64,000 bases of DNA, taken from Archilochus colubris. Lineage: Eukaryota > Chordata > Aves > Apodiformes > Trochilidae. This document shows, one piece after another, positions 1 through 11,369 of the stretch. A model generated the notes under the pieces. It was not told the DNA's origin and did no database searches. It was given only the letters and a program-made list of their open reading frames with translations. The stretch lies in the NCBI GenBank assembly GCA_023079485.1, contig CM041089.1, forward strand, positions 16,287,660 through 16,351,659, in the 5' to 3' direction. Every line of letters begins with the position of its first letter. Positions within the stretch are counted from its first letter, which is position 1. Both the position numbers and the translations under genes were made by a program.

Positions 1-1420
1 TATTTTTGGGACAGTTTGGGATGACCCTTGAGCCTCATCCTCAGATCCCCAACCCCCAACCTCTGGCTTCAATCCCAAGAACCCAAATGGTTCTGGAGGC
101 TGGGAAGCTCCAGGTGGGAATCAGCTCCCCTGGGTTGTGACTCTGCATGGAGAAACCAGAGCCTCATTTCCAGGTGAGACATCTGCAGAGGTGCCAAAAT
201 GTGCAGCAGAGCCCCAGAACCCTCCCCTGGAGCTTACATGCACTATTGATGTTAAACAGGCCACAGAAACCTAATTATTTTCTTTACTCTGAACAGGAAA
301 GTAAGATAAGTTCTAGGTCAGGATTAGGCAGATTAATGCAGGGAAAAACTGCCCTGTTACCATCCATCTGCTCCATCAGCTGTCCCAGTGCTTATTTTAT
401 CTAGACTTGACACTGGACAAAGCACCCAGGTTCTTTGAGAAACACCATTATATAATAATCCTTCTTTGACTGGAAGGAATGTTTTAGATTAAGGTTTTTT
501 TGCCTTCACATCTGTAAAGAAAAATTAAGTGTGACCTTGAATAGGTCTTGCTGTATGAAGACTTGGAAAAAGCAGCTTACTGGATCTTGTGAGGCCTCTC
601 ACATCAGATTTGGGGATGCTCAGGGCCCACAAGGGTGCAACAGAGAGTTTCATCCTCAGATGTATCTCCAAACACAGCCATGACCACAAGAAAACACAAG
701 AGGAAGAAATCCAAATCATCCTAGGAGGGTTTCTAGCCCTGGGCATCTGAAAAGGGACCCCAGGACTCAGGTCTTCTGGTGACATCCAGAAGGGACAAGT
801 GACACAACAAATGTCAGGGCTCCTGCAGCCTTCTTAGCCATCCTTAGCATCCTTCTTAACCTCCTTAGGTCTTTTGAGTATGCAGAGGATTGGCATCACA
901 ACATGAAGCTAAGGATTTAAAGAGTGAGAGTAGCAAATACAAATGGCATTAAAAAAATTCAGTAAAAGACAAAATTGTCACAGCAACATTAAAAATAGCA
1001 CAGGTACCATGTGTTCATGTGCTGCCTTTCAGCCTCCCAGGCTGTGCCAGCAGGAGGATTTTTGTATGTTGGGTTTCAGTAACAGTTATCAACTCAAAAA
1101 TCCTAATAATTCTTCCCTACTCACCCTACAGAGCTCTCACTGGGGATTTGCTGTCTCTAATGGGGAAGAAGACTTTTTATGTCCTCAGAATCCTAGCAAG
1201 GCCATTGCAGATAATTCAGTGGGATGGGGTTTATGTTACCAGAAAGGTGCTGCCTCCACAGCCCTGTGAACTGGGATTCTCCCTACTGCAGCTCCATCCC
1301 AAGCACCACAACACACTGTCCTGCACCCACCCCTGGGCCTCATTTACCATTTCTGCTGATTTGGCTTCCTAAGGCCCATTAAACTGGTGACCCATTAATT
1401 GCAGAGCCCGTGTGGCTGTG
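1..1420. other. Unassigned single-copy DNA
   Basis: I recognise no gene, RNA or transposon here. The longest open frames (at most 117 codons, around 943-1372) overlap each other in different frames and show no domain, so I treat them as chance. Around 829-868 there is a short imperfect repetition of a CCTTCTTAGC/CCTTAG motif. Confidence 0.6.
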
Positions 1421-1847
1421 CCAGCTGTGATCCCACATCCCACCCAGCTGTGATCCCACATCCCACCCAGCTGTGATCCAACTTCCCAACCAGCTGTGAT
1501 CCAACTTCCCAACCAGCTGAGATCCCACATCCCACCCAGCTGAGATCCCACATCCCACCCAGCTGTGATCCCACATCCCACCCAGCTGTGATCCAACTTC
1601 CCACCCAGCTGTGATCCCACATCCCACCCAGCTGAGATCCCACATCCCACCCAGCTGTGATCCCACATCCCACCCAGCTGTGATCCAACTTCCCACCCAG
1701 CTGTGATCCCACATCCCACCCAGCTGAGATCCCACATCCCACCCAGCTGTGATCCAACTTCCCAACCAGCTGAGATCCAACATCCCACCCAGATGTGATC
1801 CAACTTCCCAGCTGTGATCCCACAACCCACCCAGCTGTGGTCCATCC
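1421..1847. repeat. 23-bp minisatellite, about 18.5 units
   Basis: A head-to-tail array of a 23-bp unit beginning CCAGCTGTGATCCCACAT. Eighteen unit starts fall at 23-bp spacing from 1421. The seventeenth unit (1789) is 4 bp short and the last is partial. Two variant sites segregate among units: TGTGAT versus TGAGAT, and CCCACAT versus CCAACTT. They are mixed along the array, which suggests unequal exchange or conversion rather than simple recent slippage. Because 23 is not a multiple of three, each minus-strand frame reads through the array with the same 23-residue period. This creates three overlapping open frames of 230, 177 and 142 codons (1369-2061, 1379-1912, 1395-1823) rich in Trp, Gly and Ser. 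They are repeat artefacts: they extend only slightly past the array and contain no domain. Confidence 0.95.
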
Positions 1848-2660
1848 TTGCCACTGGAGAGCTGGGACATGGCAGGATCCAACAGGAATGCCACGGTAAC
1901 AAGAAGGAACACTGAATTTTAGGAATGAAAACCAGGACAGCCACGTGAGTTTTCTCTGGGAAAGATGCTGTCACTCCACAAGAAAAGATGGCACAGAAAT
2001 GGGGTGATTTCATCCTGCAGCACTTAACTCTGCCCCTGCCAGAGGATCTGTTCCCTCTCAAGCCCAGAGCGTTGGGATAAACTGATAAATGGGGATCAAG
2101 CTGCAGGATTACACCCTGGACATTCCCCCACGCTCCCCAAAACCTTCAACCTCCCCCAAACCTCCTGAGATGGAATAACAAAACCATCCTGGGAACAGAT
2201 GCCAGCCTGCTGTGGAGAGGATTTTGCAGAACAGCCAAACCAGAAGAGGCAGCAGTGACTTCAGCAAAGTGTCACTCTAGGGATACCTTGTGATCACTCA
2301 GACTGGCCAGGTACTGAATACTGAATATATTGAATATCTTGAATATATATATAGTATTGAATAATTCCATTATTGAATTGATATATTGAATATATTATTG
2401 AATAATTGAATATTTAAAGACTCTGTGGCTGGGTCTATGACTGCCCTTATTTAACACAGCTCTGAAAAACAAGTACTGCATGGCTTAACCTCACCTGGAG
2501 CTGTGTCCCCAACTCCCCAGTACCTATAAGAGCAGTGCTTTGATTTGAGTCCCCCCCCCCCAAGCCAAGATTCACCATTTCCAGCTGAAGTGAAGGACAG
2601 GAGAGTTGTGCTGAGCTGAAGCCCCTGGGACTTGGAAGGCAGGATGAGATGGAAATTTCC
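1848..2660. other. Unassigned DNA with AT-rich and poly-C tracts
   Basis: No gene is visible. 2314-2414 is a degenerate AT-rich repeat built on TTGAATA/TATATTGAA. 2551-2561 is an 11-base C run. The rest has no recognisable element. Confidence 0.6.
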
Positions 2661-2782
2661 TTTTTTTTTTTTTTTTTTTTCTTTTAATAACAGATTTATT
2701 CAACTGGTGGGGGCCAGCTGAGACAAGATGGGTTCTTAAGAGGTTAGGTCCCCTGGTAGAGAGCAGAGGCTGAATGTTATCA
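2661..2782 (-). pseudogene. Candidate processed retrocopy of an mRNA 3' end
   Basis: Read on the minus strand, this stretch ends with an AATAAA signal (complement of 2695-2700), then about 14 bases, then an uninterrupted 20-base A tract (T run at 2661-2680). It is flanked by a near-repeat: AGATGGAAATTTCC at 2647-2660 and AGATGGAAGTTGCC at 2783-2796, 12 of 14 matching. That is the layout of a poly(A)-primed insertion with a target-site duplication and severe 5' truncation. I do not recognise the parent transcript; about 100 bases of non-A sequence remain and no coding frame can be assigned. Such copies are scarce in birds because CR1 does not prime on poly(A). The alternative is a chance T run beside an unrelated short repeat. 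Confidence 0.35.
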
Positions 2783-2796
2783 AGATGGAAGTTGCC

Positions 2797-3869
2797 AGTC
2801 ATTAGGATGCTAATTGTCCCTGACAGGGCTCTGGTGACTGGAGGGAACATCCAAGTTCCCAGCACCTGGAAGCATTGCTGCAGGGAAGAGCTCCAAGGAG
2901 CCCAAAGGAAAGAGGTGGGTGTCAGGAGGAAGAGAGATGGGGGGTGCTCAGAGCTCTCTGCATCACATCGTTTCAAAAAGAGGAAAAATATTGTCTTTCT
3001 ACACCATGCTGCTAAAAATGCCACTAAAATAGCATCACTTAGGGTAATTTACATTTAAATGGGCTTTGCACATGAAGTAGATTATTTTGCCAGTCATGTT
3101 TACACAAAACTTTCCCTCCCCCTTTTCCAGGATCCCATGACTTTGTCTCCAGCACCATCTTTACATTCCTTGTCTGAAACCAATCCTATTAAAACATCAA
3201 AAATCAAATTAACTTGTCAGACTTTCCCCACCACCACCAGCTCCTTCCCAGTGCTCTCCTCCTGTCAGAGCTTTACTTCAGCTTGAAAATCTCTGTTTTG
3301 GGGAGTGGTTTTGTTTGTTTGCTCAGGTTTGACAACTGGAAACTACAGTCCCAGCACTTCCAAAGGAGGGAACCAAAGCTCCCTGAGGAGCTCCTGGTCA
3401 CAAGGAGTGGCTGGGACAGCATCAAAGGGGAAGTGTAAAACTGAGAGTGGGTTACAGGTAAATTAAAGAGACAGATGATGTGTATGGCTGAAAAGCAAAG
3501 AGTATTTGGAGGTCTGTTCTGTGCTTCACTGCAAATGACTGCCCAGGTGAAAGGTGTAAAAGGAAAGGTGCCTACCCTGGCTGTTATCCATCACTGAGTC
3601 GTCAGGGAGGCAGCAAGGAAGTTTCTAGAAGAAGTCTGAGGGAGAAAGGAGACTTCAGGGCTCTGGGACAAGTGGCTGGAAGCTGATGGAGTGTCCTCCT
3701 CCATCCCTCCAGTTGCAGGGAATGCTGAGGGAAGGATTGCTCAAGACCTGGCTCCAAGCCTGGTGTCACAAGCACACTTTTGGGGTGGGTTTTTTGTTTT
3801 TTGTTTTGGGGGGGGTGAGGAGCAGCTTGGCTGAACAGAGAGCTTTGTCTGGAACTGGGGAGCAAAAGG
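2797..3869. other. Unassigned single-copy DNA
   Basis: No gene or element is recognised. Around 3779-3816 there is a T/G-rich simple tract. Open frames here are short and overlap on both strands. Confidence 0.55.
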
Positions 3870-4300
3870 AGAATTGGTGGCCTTTGGGAGAAGGGGCAGC
3901 AGCTGAGAGGGACTGCAGAGATCTCCTTGGTCTCTGCAGGGAGAAAACTCCAAGGGCCAAAGCCCAAGTAGAATTTGATCTGGCCATAAAAGATAATGAA
4001 AAATATTTATGTATAGATTAGAAAGTATTTGTATAATAAAAAAGTATTTATATCTAAATCAGAAACAAAGGGATGGCTAAGGAGAGTGTCCAACCTTTAC
4101 TGGATGTGGGGGGAAAACGGGATGAGGAAAGGGCTGAGCTCCTTAATGCTTTCTTTTCCTCACCCTTTCCTATTAAAACCAGTTGTTCTCCAGGTAATTC
4201 CCTTTCCCTTGTAAATAGGTTTCATAGAATGCTTCAGAGAATGGATGTGGTAGTCATGAATAAAACCCCAAATATTACAGGGGAGGGAAGCAGAGCTCCA
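3870..4300 (+). mobile_element. Old CR1 LINE fragment (ORF2 between endonuclease and RT)
   Basis: Two stretches translate on the plus strand to CR1 ORF2-like peptide from the linker between the endonuclease and the reverse transcriptase. Near 3930-4020 there is LCREKTPRAKAQVEFDLAIK followed by DNEKY, resembling the CREK-RKAKAQLE-LA-KDNKK stretch of avian CR1. At 4073-4200 there is QPLLDVGG followed by DEERAELLNAFFSS and KTSCS, resembling the CR1 PLLD-GG and AELLNAFFAS-F-KTS stretch. The two parts lie in different frames separated by stops, so the copy is dead and old. Both ends are approximate and no 3' tail is present. This is family recognition from memory, not a database search. Confidence 0.7.
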
Positions 4301-5194
4301 CAGTCAATGCAAGACAAAAGGAAAGAAAAATATTAGCTGGAGACTTCCAAGAAGGTTCGTGTTGCAAGGAAACAAAATACCAGCTCTGACACAGGGAAAA
4401 AGGTCTTCTGAATACCAATGTGTTCCATACAGTGACAAAGAAGCTACACTTACCTCAAAGGAGATTAAGTAATATATGGTAGCACCTGAGGAGATGGGGG
4501 AAGGCAGAGAAGAGAGGCAAGGAAGCATAAAGACAAAGAAAATAAGGCCCCTAAAGTCTGTTTCATAGAGCTGCTTTTCCCTCACAAAGGAGATTTATAT
4601 CTCCTTGAAAACTCAGCATTCAGGAAAGTGGACTTAGAAGCCTAACTCCATAATAATACCCTCTTTTCCAGTCCCTAGGAAACGATAATACTGATTTACT
4701 GGTCAAAGAAATAAATGTGCCTCAGAGTTCCATACAAGGCACTTCTGCCTTTATGAAGTTAATCCAGCTCTAAGATGGATAAGCAAAAGGCTAACACCAG
4801 TGGAAAAAATACCACAGAAAGTATTTGTGTAGATAAAAGCAGCTTTCTGAGGGCCAGTGTTCCTGTCATGATGGAATAATTATAATTTTGCAGATAAAGA
4901 GCTAGAAAATAGAAGCAGAAAAAGTTTAAAAAAAAAAAATGTCCCCAAGGAGCTCTGGGTAGCAGGACATGTTTGCTGGCTGGGGACCACCCTTTACTGA
5001 AAATGTCTGGTCTGTTATATTTAAAACTGGAAATATTTTGCATGGGATTCATCCGAGCAAACGTTGACATCAAAATCTGCATCAGTTCTCCAGATGTCAC
5101 TGAGCTGATGGCAAGAAGCAGGCACCTCCAGGGCAGGATTCATCTCTTTCTAAAGCAGCTGTCTGGAGTAGGGGCAGTGATTTATACCCTAAAA
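4301..5194. other. Unassigned single-copy DNA
   Basis: No gene or element is recognised. A 12-base A run lies at 4928-4939. Open frames are 113 codons or fewer and overlap in opposite directions. Confidence 0.55.
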
Positions 5195-5630
5195 AGGGCT
5201 CAGCTTTCTGGGCTCCAAGCACACCCTGAGGGCTCATGTGGAGCTCCTGCTCCATCCTCACCCCCAAGTCCTTCTCCTCAGGGCTCTCCTCCATCCTTTC
5301 TCCTCCCAACCTCTGCTGTCCATGGGATTGCCTCCCCCCAGGGGCAGAACCTTGCCCTTGCCCTTGTTGAACTCCATGCAGTTTGCACAGCCCACTTCTC
5401 CAGCCTGTCCAGCTCCCTCTGGATCCATCCCTTCCCTCCAGCCTGGTGACTTCACCACACACTTTGGTGTCCTCAGCAAACTGAGGGTGCTCTCCATCCC
5501 CCTGTCCATGTCACCAACAAAGGTGTCAAACAGGGCTGGGCCAGGTCCAGTCCTGACCCACTGCTCACACAGCTCCCTGTGGATACTGCAATGTCCTTGT
5601 GCCTCCTGAGCACACGTGGGGACATGGACA
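5195..5630 (-). mobile_element. Old CR1 LINE fragment (C-terminal RT region)
   Basis: The minus strand reads as the CR1 reverse-transcriptase palm/thumb region. From high to low coordinate there is an LFDTFVGDMDRGMESTLS stretch (the CR1 VLFN-FV-DMD-GIECTLS region), then a gap where the catalytic FADD should be, then MEFNKGKGKVL and LGVRMEQELHMSPQ (the CR1 MKFNK-KCKVLHLG and DLGVLVDEKLNMS regions). The stretches fall in different frames, so indels have destroyed the coding sequence. It lacks a CR1 3' tail. The adjacent fragment at 5978-6236 carries the same VGDMD block, so the two are not one continuous element. Confidence 0.8.
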
Positions 5631-5977
5631 CACTCTAAAGAGCAGGGATTTGGGGTCATTCTGGAATCATTGCCCCACCTCGTCCTGCTTAAACATGTGA
5701 AGACAGTTTGCAGCCCAGTCCCTTTGATTTGCTGAATGCAGCTGAGATGTTCCAATTCTTTTCCTGGTGTCACAGAGATTCTGCTGTGGGGAGCACTTTT
5801 GACCACAAAATTACTGACCATAAAATCAACTTTATGGTGCTGGAGTTCTTAAAATTTGGGGGGAAAGCTTGCACCATAGGAGAGAAAATTATATTAATGG
5901 TTTTTATGCAGTGCCATAGATTATTTAAGGTGCTGATGCCTACTGAGAGCTCTTGGTTAATGGAATAGCAGAGAGTA
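5631..5977. other. Spacer between two CR1 fragments
   Basis: No recognisable gene or repeat. It separates two minus-strand CR1 pieces that overlap in consensus position. Confidence 0.5.
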
Positions 5978-6236
5978 ATCGGCCCAGTCCATGTCACAGT
6001 CCATGTCACCAACAAAGATGTCAAACAGGACTGACCCAGGTCCAGTCCTGACCCTTGGGGAGCAGCACTGCTCACACAGCTCCCTGTGGACACTGAGCCA
6101 TTGCCCACAGCTCTTTGGGTGCCACCATCCAGCCAATGGGTGCTCCATCCATGGAAACCCCATTTCTTCCAGTTTAGAGACCAGAATGTTGTGTGGGACA
6201 GTGGTGAATGCCTGGCACAGGTCCAGGGAGGAGCAT
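5978..6236 (-). mobile_element. Old CR1 LINE fragment (RT fingers/palm)
   Basis: The minus strand encodes a CR1 reverse-transcriptase stretch: a region like HCPTQHSGL, a HPLAGWWHPKSCGQWL segment (the CR1 NWL-GR-Q-VVVNG region), then VRTGPGSVLFDIFVGDMD (the CR1 [16 protein letters not shown] region). Frames shift between the parts. The element stops at both ends within ORF2 and has no 3' tail. Its low-coordinate end repeats the block also seen at about 5500-5570 in the neighbouring fragment. Confidence 0.75.
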
Positions 6237-8416
6237 GTCTAACAAGAAGCATATCCTAACATATCTATTTCTATTTACTGATCAGCAGGAAAGTTCACAT
6301 AATTTGCAGCCAGCTGCTATGGAGGCATCTGGTGGACTCATTTCACCAGTCATCAAAATGATTGCAGCACCTCACTGGAGTCTCAAATACAGCCACAGGG
6401 TTTGCAAAAAGGAATCCAGTGTCTTTCTCACTAGGATGACTGGAAATCTTACTCTGGAGAATGCAAATACAAGTCCCAGGCTTCTATCTAATCTATGCTG
6501 CCAATTAAATTAATCAGGATCCAGCTTTTATAATTGCAGGGTAGCCTTTTAAATGCAAGCAAAATGCAAGTGGGAGCAAAACTGTATTCCTGAGCCTGCA
6601 GATTGGTATGAACCAGACTTCAGTGATGCTCAAGAGCAAGGGAAGAGCCATCAGAGTGATATTCACAAGAGAGTCTTGCTTTACAAAATAATCCTCCCTT
6701 AGATTCATGCTGACAGAGCTGCCCCCCAGCTCCTAATCCTGGGTTTAAATGCAGACACTGGGAGAGGAGAGAGGAACCTGCAGGAGCAGATTTCTGTTGA
6801 GAAGTTTTTATGGGTGAAGAAAGCAAATGAGCCCTAAAATAGAACTTAAGGGTGCAGACTCCAAGTGTCCAAATCCAGGGCCTGGCAGAAGAGCTCAATG
6901 GCCTTAACTGAGCAGCCCCTGAGAGAAGGGGGACCCAAAGCTGTTGTTTTACTCCTCCCTTGTGCTGTTCTGTCCCACTAGATGGCTGGGAGGAGGTTGC
7001 AAGAACATCAGCAGAGCCCACAGCCCCTCTCTCTAGTAATTTCCAGGGGTTTCCCTGGGAAAAGCTCGAGCAGAACTGGGTCACCTTCCCCAGGACACCA
7101 GCAGCCCTGACACTGCTGCTCAGCATCCATCTCCATCTGCAGTACCAACTCTTTTCCTTCCACCTGGAAGGGCTGGGCACAGGTGGGATGAAGTCTCTAC
7201 TCAGGCAGGAACATTTACTAATGGAGGGGTCATTTACCCTCCATCAGCTGCCACCTCTTGGCTTAGGGACCATTTTCTCCTCCTGCAGTTGTGCAGTGCT
7301 TACCCAGCACAGTTGGGGCTCATGCTGTGGTGCAAACAAATAAAATCAGCCTTATTCAGACCTCACTCCAAAGAAGAGGCCATTTTCTTGCCCACATTCA
7401 AGATTAAATATAGAGCTTTGGGCTTACCTCTCCATTCAAAGTGAACCACACGCTGCCCTGCTCCTTCAGCAAGAGGGGATTCCCATGGGGAAGCTGCTTC
7501 AGGACTCATTTATTAAAACTGAGATTTCTCCTGCCAAAGAAAGGCAAGGAAACTCCAGAAACATTTCCACGGGAGAAACTGTCCACTCTTAACCTCCATT
7601 TCAGATGCTAATTACTTTCCAGAATTCTCACCTGAATTTTTTGTAGCATCCATGGAAAAAAAAAATCATAAAAATAGCCTGGTGGAGTTCTTTCCCATTC
7701 TCAATGTACATGAACCATGTAATTGCACTTTTAAAGGGCTGTAGCAAGTGACTGGAAGAGACTTCCACAATGGACTCACACAGCATGTGTCAGAGCAGGA
7801 AAAGAATATTTCTAAAAGCAGGACAGCACCTTCCCCATCCCCCCTGCAAGACCCTGAAAAGAGAAGGCAGAAGGCACCATAATCCATATGTGAAAGATTA
7901 TTCAAAGACACTGGGATGTATGGCAAGCTATGGCAGAGGATGCACCTAGAGAGAGGCTTTCTGAACATATATATCTTATAAATTACAGGTGTTTACTGGC
8001 AGTGCAACCCAGCAAGAGAGGTTTACAGGTATTTCCTAAAGGCTGTAATTGTGAAAGGACTGATGAATTATTATAAATAAAATCACAATCATGGAAATTA
8101 AATGCCTTAAAGTGTTTTGCCAAATTCAGTAAGCTCTGGACCACACTCCAAGAGAAGAGGAAGAAAACACCAATTTGTTTTCTCTTGGTAGGATTTCATT
8201 TCAGACACAAAAGGCAGCTTATATGCATTAGTACTGCCCCTTTTCTAAAGGGGTAGTGAGCACTTACTCCATCGATTTTAGGACAAATGGATCTGGATCA
8301 CCCTTTAATCAAGACTTCAGTGCAAGGCAATGGGAAGCAGAAGAAAACCAGTCCTTCCAGTAAGAGTAGTCCAGTGGCTGCCCAGCAGCAGCTCGCAGGG
8401 CTGGGGAAGTGTTTGA
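6237..8416. other. Unassigned single-copy DNA
   Basis: About 2.2 kb without a recognisable gene, repeat or RNA. The longest frame, 186 codons on the minus strand (6620-7180), is opposed by a 127-codon frame on the plus strand (6960-7343). Neither shows a domain or a splice context I can defend. Confidence 0.55.
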
Positions 8417-8459
8417 AGCCCTCTTGAATTCAGTGCACTCTGAATTCAAGAGCAGGGCT
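8417..8459. repeat. Inverted repeat (hairpin) with EcoRI-type cores
   Basis: Perfect 13-bp arms CTCTTGAATTCAG (8421-8433) and CTGAATTCAAGAG (8440-8452) flank a 6-base spacer, TGCACT. The arms extend to 8417 and 8459 with a 3-base indel (AGCCCT against AGGGCT). The context is otherwise unassigned DNA. This may be a small fold-back mutation. Confidence 0.85.
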
Positions 8460-10322
8460 GTACAACAAAGGAGGAGCTCAGGCTGCCAGAAACTCTGTGT
8501 TTGGCAACTGCCCACCATTCCAAAAAGGTTTGATGCCTCTGAATTAAATTACAAGAAACAGCATGGGGCAAAAAAATAAAGGCTGGAAGAGCACAAGGAA
8601 TGAAGAAGAAAACCCCAGCCAGCCTGACCAGCACCCTGACAGGAGTCCTCGCAGCAGTGAGGGTGTTAAGCTCAGCTACAGCATCACTTCCAGGGACTTT
8701 TGGGGGACCAGGAGCCAGCTGCTCCTCCCCAGCAGCCCTGGGCTCCCCTCCCTGCAAGCAGCCAGAAGAGGAGGAGGTGTCAGCAGAAGGGTTTGGGGAA
8801 GCAGCAGTGCTGTGGCAGGTGAAGTGTCACTGTCCCCATCCTGCAGGAACCTCTGGGCTTCATCCCCAGCCAGGCAGGAGTCCCTGAGGAATCCCTGAGC
8901 TGTGCCCAGCTCATCCTGCAAACCAGGGGGAGAAATCCCTCAAACCTTCCTGAGAGGTGAAGCCTGGAGGAATGTGCATTATAGAAAGATTCACTCCTCT
9001 GGCAAGAAATCAAACATCTAAGCCAAAGCTTATTCACAAAGATCAAGACAACCTTCAAAGGAGGCTGGAATCTCAGGGGAGGAGAAGTATTTCCAGGTAG
9101 CTCCACTTCCCTCATGCAAGCCTGGGAAGCTTAGAGAGAGGGGCATAAATAATGGACTTTATTTTCATTCTTTGCATACACTCCTGCTGGTGTCATCTGG
9201 AGATGAAAGCTGATAGTGAGCCACTTTGGGATACTCAAAGATTCCTTAAAAGTTAACCTTTCTGTGGAATAGGAGTGCTCAGTTCTGAAATCCAAACTTG
9301 TCATTTACTAATTTCTTGACCTAATCTACGTAAGAGCACTTCCAAGGAAAAAACCCCACACATTTCTGATAATAAAAGTCCCTGTAAAATACCAGAGAAA
9401 GGCATTTCAAGCTGCAGTGGTTAAAGGCATCCTATTCAAATTAAGGTACTTGTTTAAACATCAAAGTAACCAACCACTGACAACTGGAAGTGTCCCCATT
9501 CCTTGATGTCTTCAAAGCAAGACCAGAGGATCCCTCTCAAATACATGACCTGGCTTAAGCTGCAGTAAATGCAGGTTAGAAGCTGAAATCAGTATTAACT
9601 TAGTAGCCTTTTCTCAGACACCCTTATCAAGGGCAGTTCTGGTCACACCAAAGCTCAGTGCTGATTAACTGAGTCAAGAACTGGTGCACAAAGATGCTGG
9701 GAAGATCAAGGGGCCTATGCCAGCAAAGCTCAGCTTGTCTGAGCTGGCAAAACACCACCTGAAAAGGAGAGGATCACCACCTGAACATACACCTGAGGAG
9801 AGAAGCAGCCAGAAATGAGAAGAGCTCTGGATAGCCCAGGATTGTCTTGGTGCAGAAAGGGAGAAACCAATGATGAGCACTTCCAGGCTGGAAGGGTCTG
9901 AGTGTGGAGCAGTGGGATCCAGAGCAGCCTCCCAGTGGGAGAAGTGGAAGAGGAGAAGAAAGCAGATAAAGACAGAACCTTAGAGTCCACAGGAAGCTCT
10001 CCTGCCCCATCTTGATCCCTGAGACTTGGAAAACCAAACTGTCCTTCCCAGCTCTGAGCTGATGGATGGAGTTCAGTAACTCAGGAATCAGGTGTTGCAG
10101 GAAGAGAAGGATTTCCTTGGGTTTATTTTTTGTTGTTTATTCTGACACAGAAAAGCTTTGCTTTTCTTTCTACACAAATGCAAACTCTACTTCTCATTGC
10201 CTCTCCAACAGCTCAGGAGAACACCCAGCAGGAGCAAGACGTGGTAAGAGGAGATAATCAGGGATCCAACTTCGAGTAGCTGTGAGTGAGCATCTCTCCA
10301 GTGCTTGCTCTGGTGGAGACTT
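8460..10322. other. Unassigned single-copy DNA
   Basis: No gene, RNA or transposon is recognised. Open frames reach 111 codons, overlap on both strands and look random. Confidence 0.55.
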
Positions 10323-10327
10323 CACAC

Positions 10328-10985
10328 TGTCCTGGTTTGGGCCAGGATAAAGGGGATTTTCTGTCCTGTCCTTTTGCTTTCAGCTCAGTCTCTTCAGCAG
10401 CTGCACTTGCTGAAATTCACAGCAAGTTTCTCAGACAGTGTCTGCTTCTAGGACTGATCCCACTCCATGCTTAGAGTTCCAGCCAGAGCCTGGTGTGCAG
10501 AGCCAAGGACACTGCTCAGCTCTGAGGAACATTTTACCCTCCAGGAGGAATAAAGAGGTTCCACCTGCAGCCTCCTTTGGGCAGGAAGGGACAAGAGAGA
10601 TGCCAGAACTGACCAAACAGAGGATTCCATCCCATACACCTCAGACTCAGGAGAAATCTCAAGGATCACCAGGCTCAAGCCAGCTTCCAGCTTCCTGCCC
10701 TTCCTGCCTTTCCTGCTTCCCTTCCTTCACCCCTTCCCTGTTTGCTTCAGCATCCTGGGAGGATTCCATCCCTTCCTCTGCCTGTGCTCCTGATCCATCC
10801 TAGCCTGAATCTGTGTGTTCCTGCCTCCAGCTCCCAACTGCTGCTGACCCCAGGATTCCAGCCTGGACTGTCCCAGGGCTGCCCTGCAGCCTCAGTGGGG
10901 ATGGGAGAGTTATTGGGGGAGAGGGGGAGGAACCTGGGATCAATTTTATTCAGCTTAAGTGCCAGGACAGTGTTAAACCCTGACA
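10328..10985 (+). mobile_element. Solo LTR, ERVL-like (longer copy, LTR-A)
   Basis: A 658-bp solo LTR. It starts TGTCCTGGTTTGGGCCAGGA and ends GTTAAACCCTGACA, so it has TG...CA ends, and TGTC-AGG and CCTGACA form the short terminal inverted repeat. It is bordered by CACAC at 10323-10327 and CACAC at 10986-10990, a 5-bp target duplication, although the right side runs into a CA repeat and is therefore ambiguous. An AATAAA signal lies at 10549-10554. The opening motif is the form common in avian ERVL-type LTRs. No gag, pol or env lies beside it, so it is a remnant of recombination between two LTRs. A second copy lies at 16726-17181; the two are alike apart from a few substitutions and about 200 bp missing from the second. 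Orientation follows TG to CA and the AATAAA. Confidence 0.88.
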
Positions 10986-10990
10986 CACAC

Positions 10991-11364
10991 ACACATTCTA
11001 CTGTACAGATCCTGTGGCTCTTAACAGTTAGAGGGAACTAACAGGTACTGGAGAACAAACATTAAAACCAAGAGGCTCAGAGAAATGAAGCAGCAGCAGA
11101 GCTCTGCAGTAGCCAGGCAGCACCAGCTGGGATGTCAGTTCATCTCAAGGTATGAATCCTTCTTTCTGCAGACTAGAATCCACAGGCCCTGGATTCAGCA
11201 GCCCCTTTGCAGCACACTGAAGACATTATTGTATCACAGTTCAAGCCAATTTCATATTAACCTCCGGAAGAAGCAGCTGGAGTTGCTCTTGCTCTCTCTC
11301 TGCCTTTAGTCTCATCTCCTCTGGTCAGATATTCCCTGGATCTCAGGAGGAATGTCTACCATTG
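10991..11364. other. Spacer between two solo LTRs
   Basis: Unassigned sequence with no open frame of interest. It separates two independently inserted LTRs, each with its own target duplication. Confidence 0.5.
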
Positions 11365-11369
11365 GTGGC

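Noticed and set aside
1369..2061. A 230-codon Trp/Gly-rich repeat protein on the minus strand
   Set aside because: It is generated by the 23-bp minisatellite, the other two frames are open in the same way, and the flanks show no domain or splice sites.
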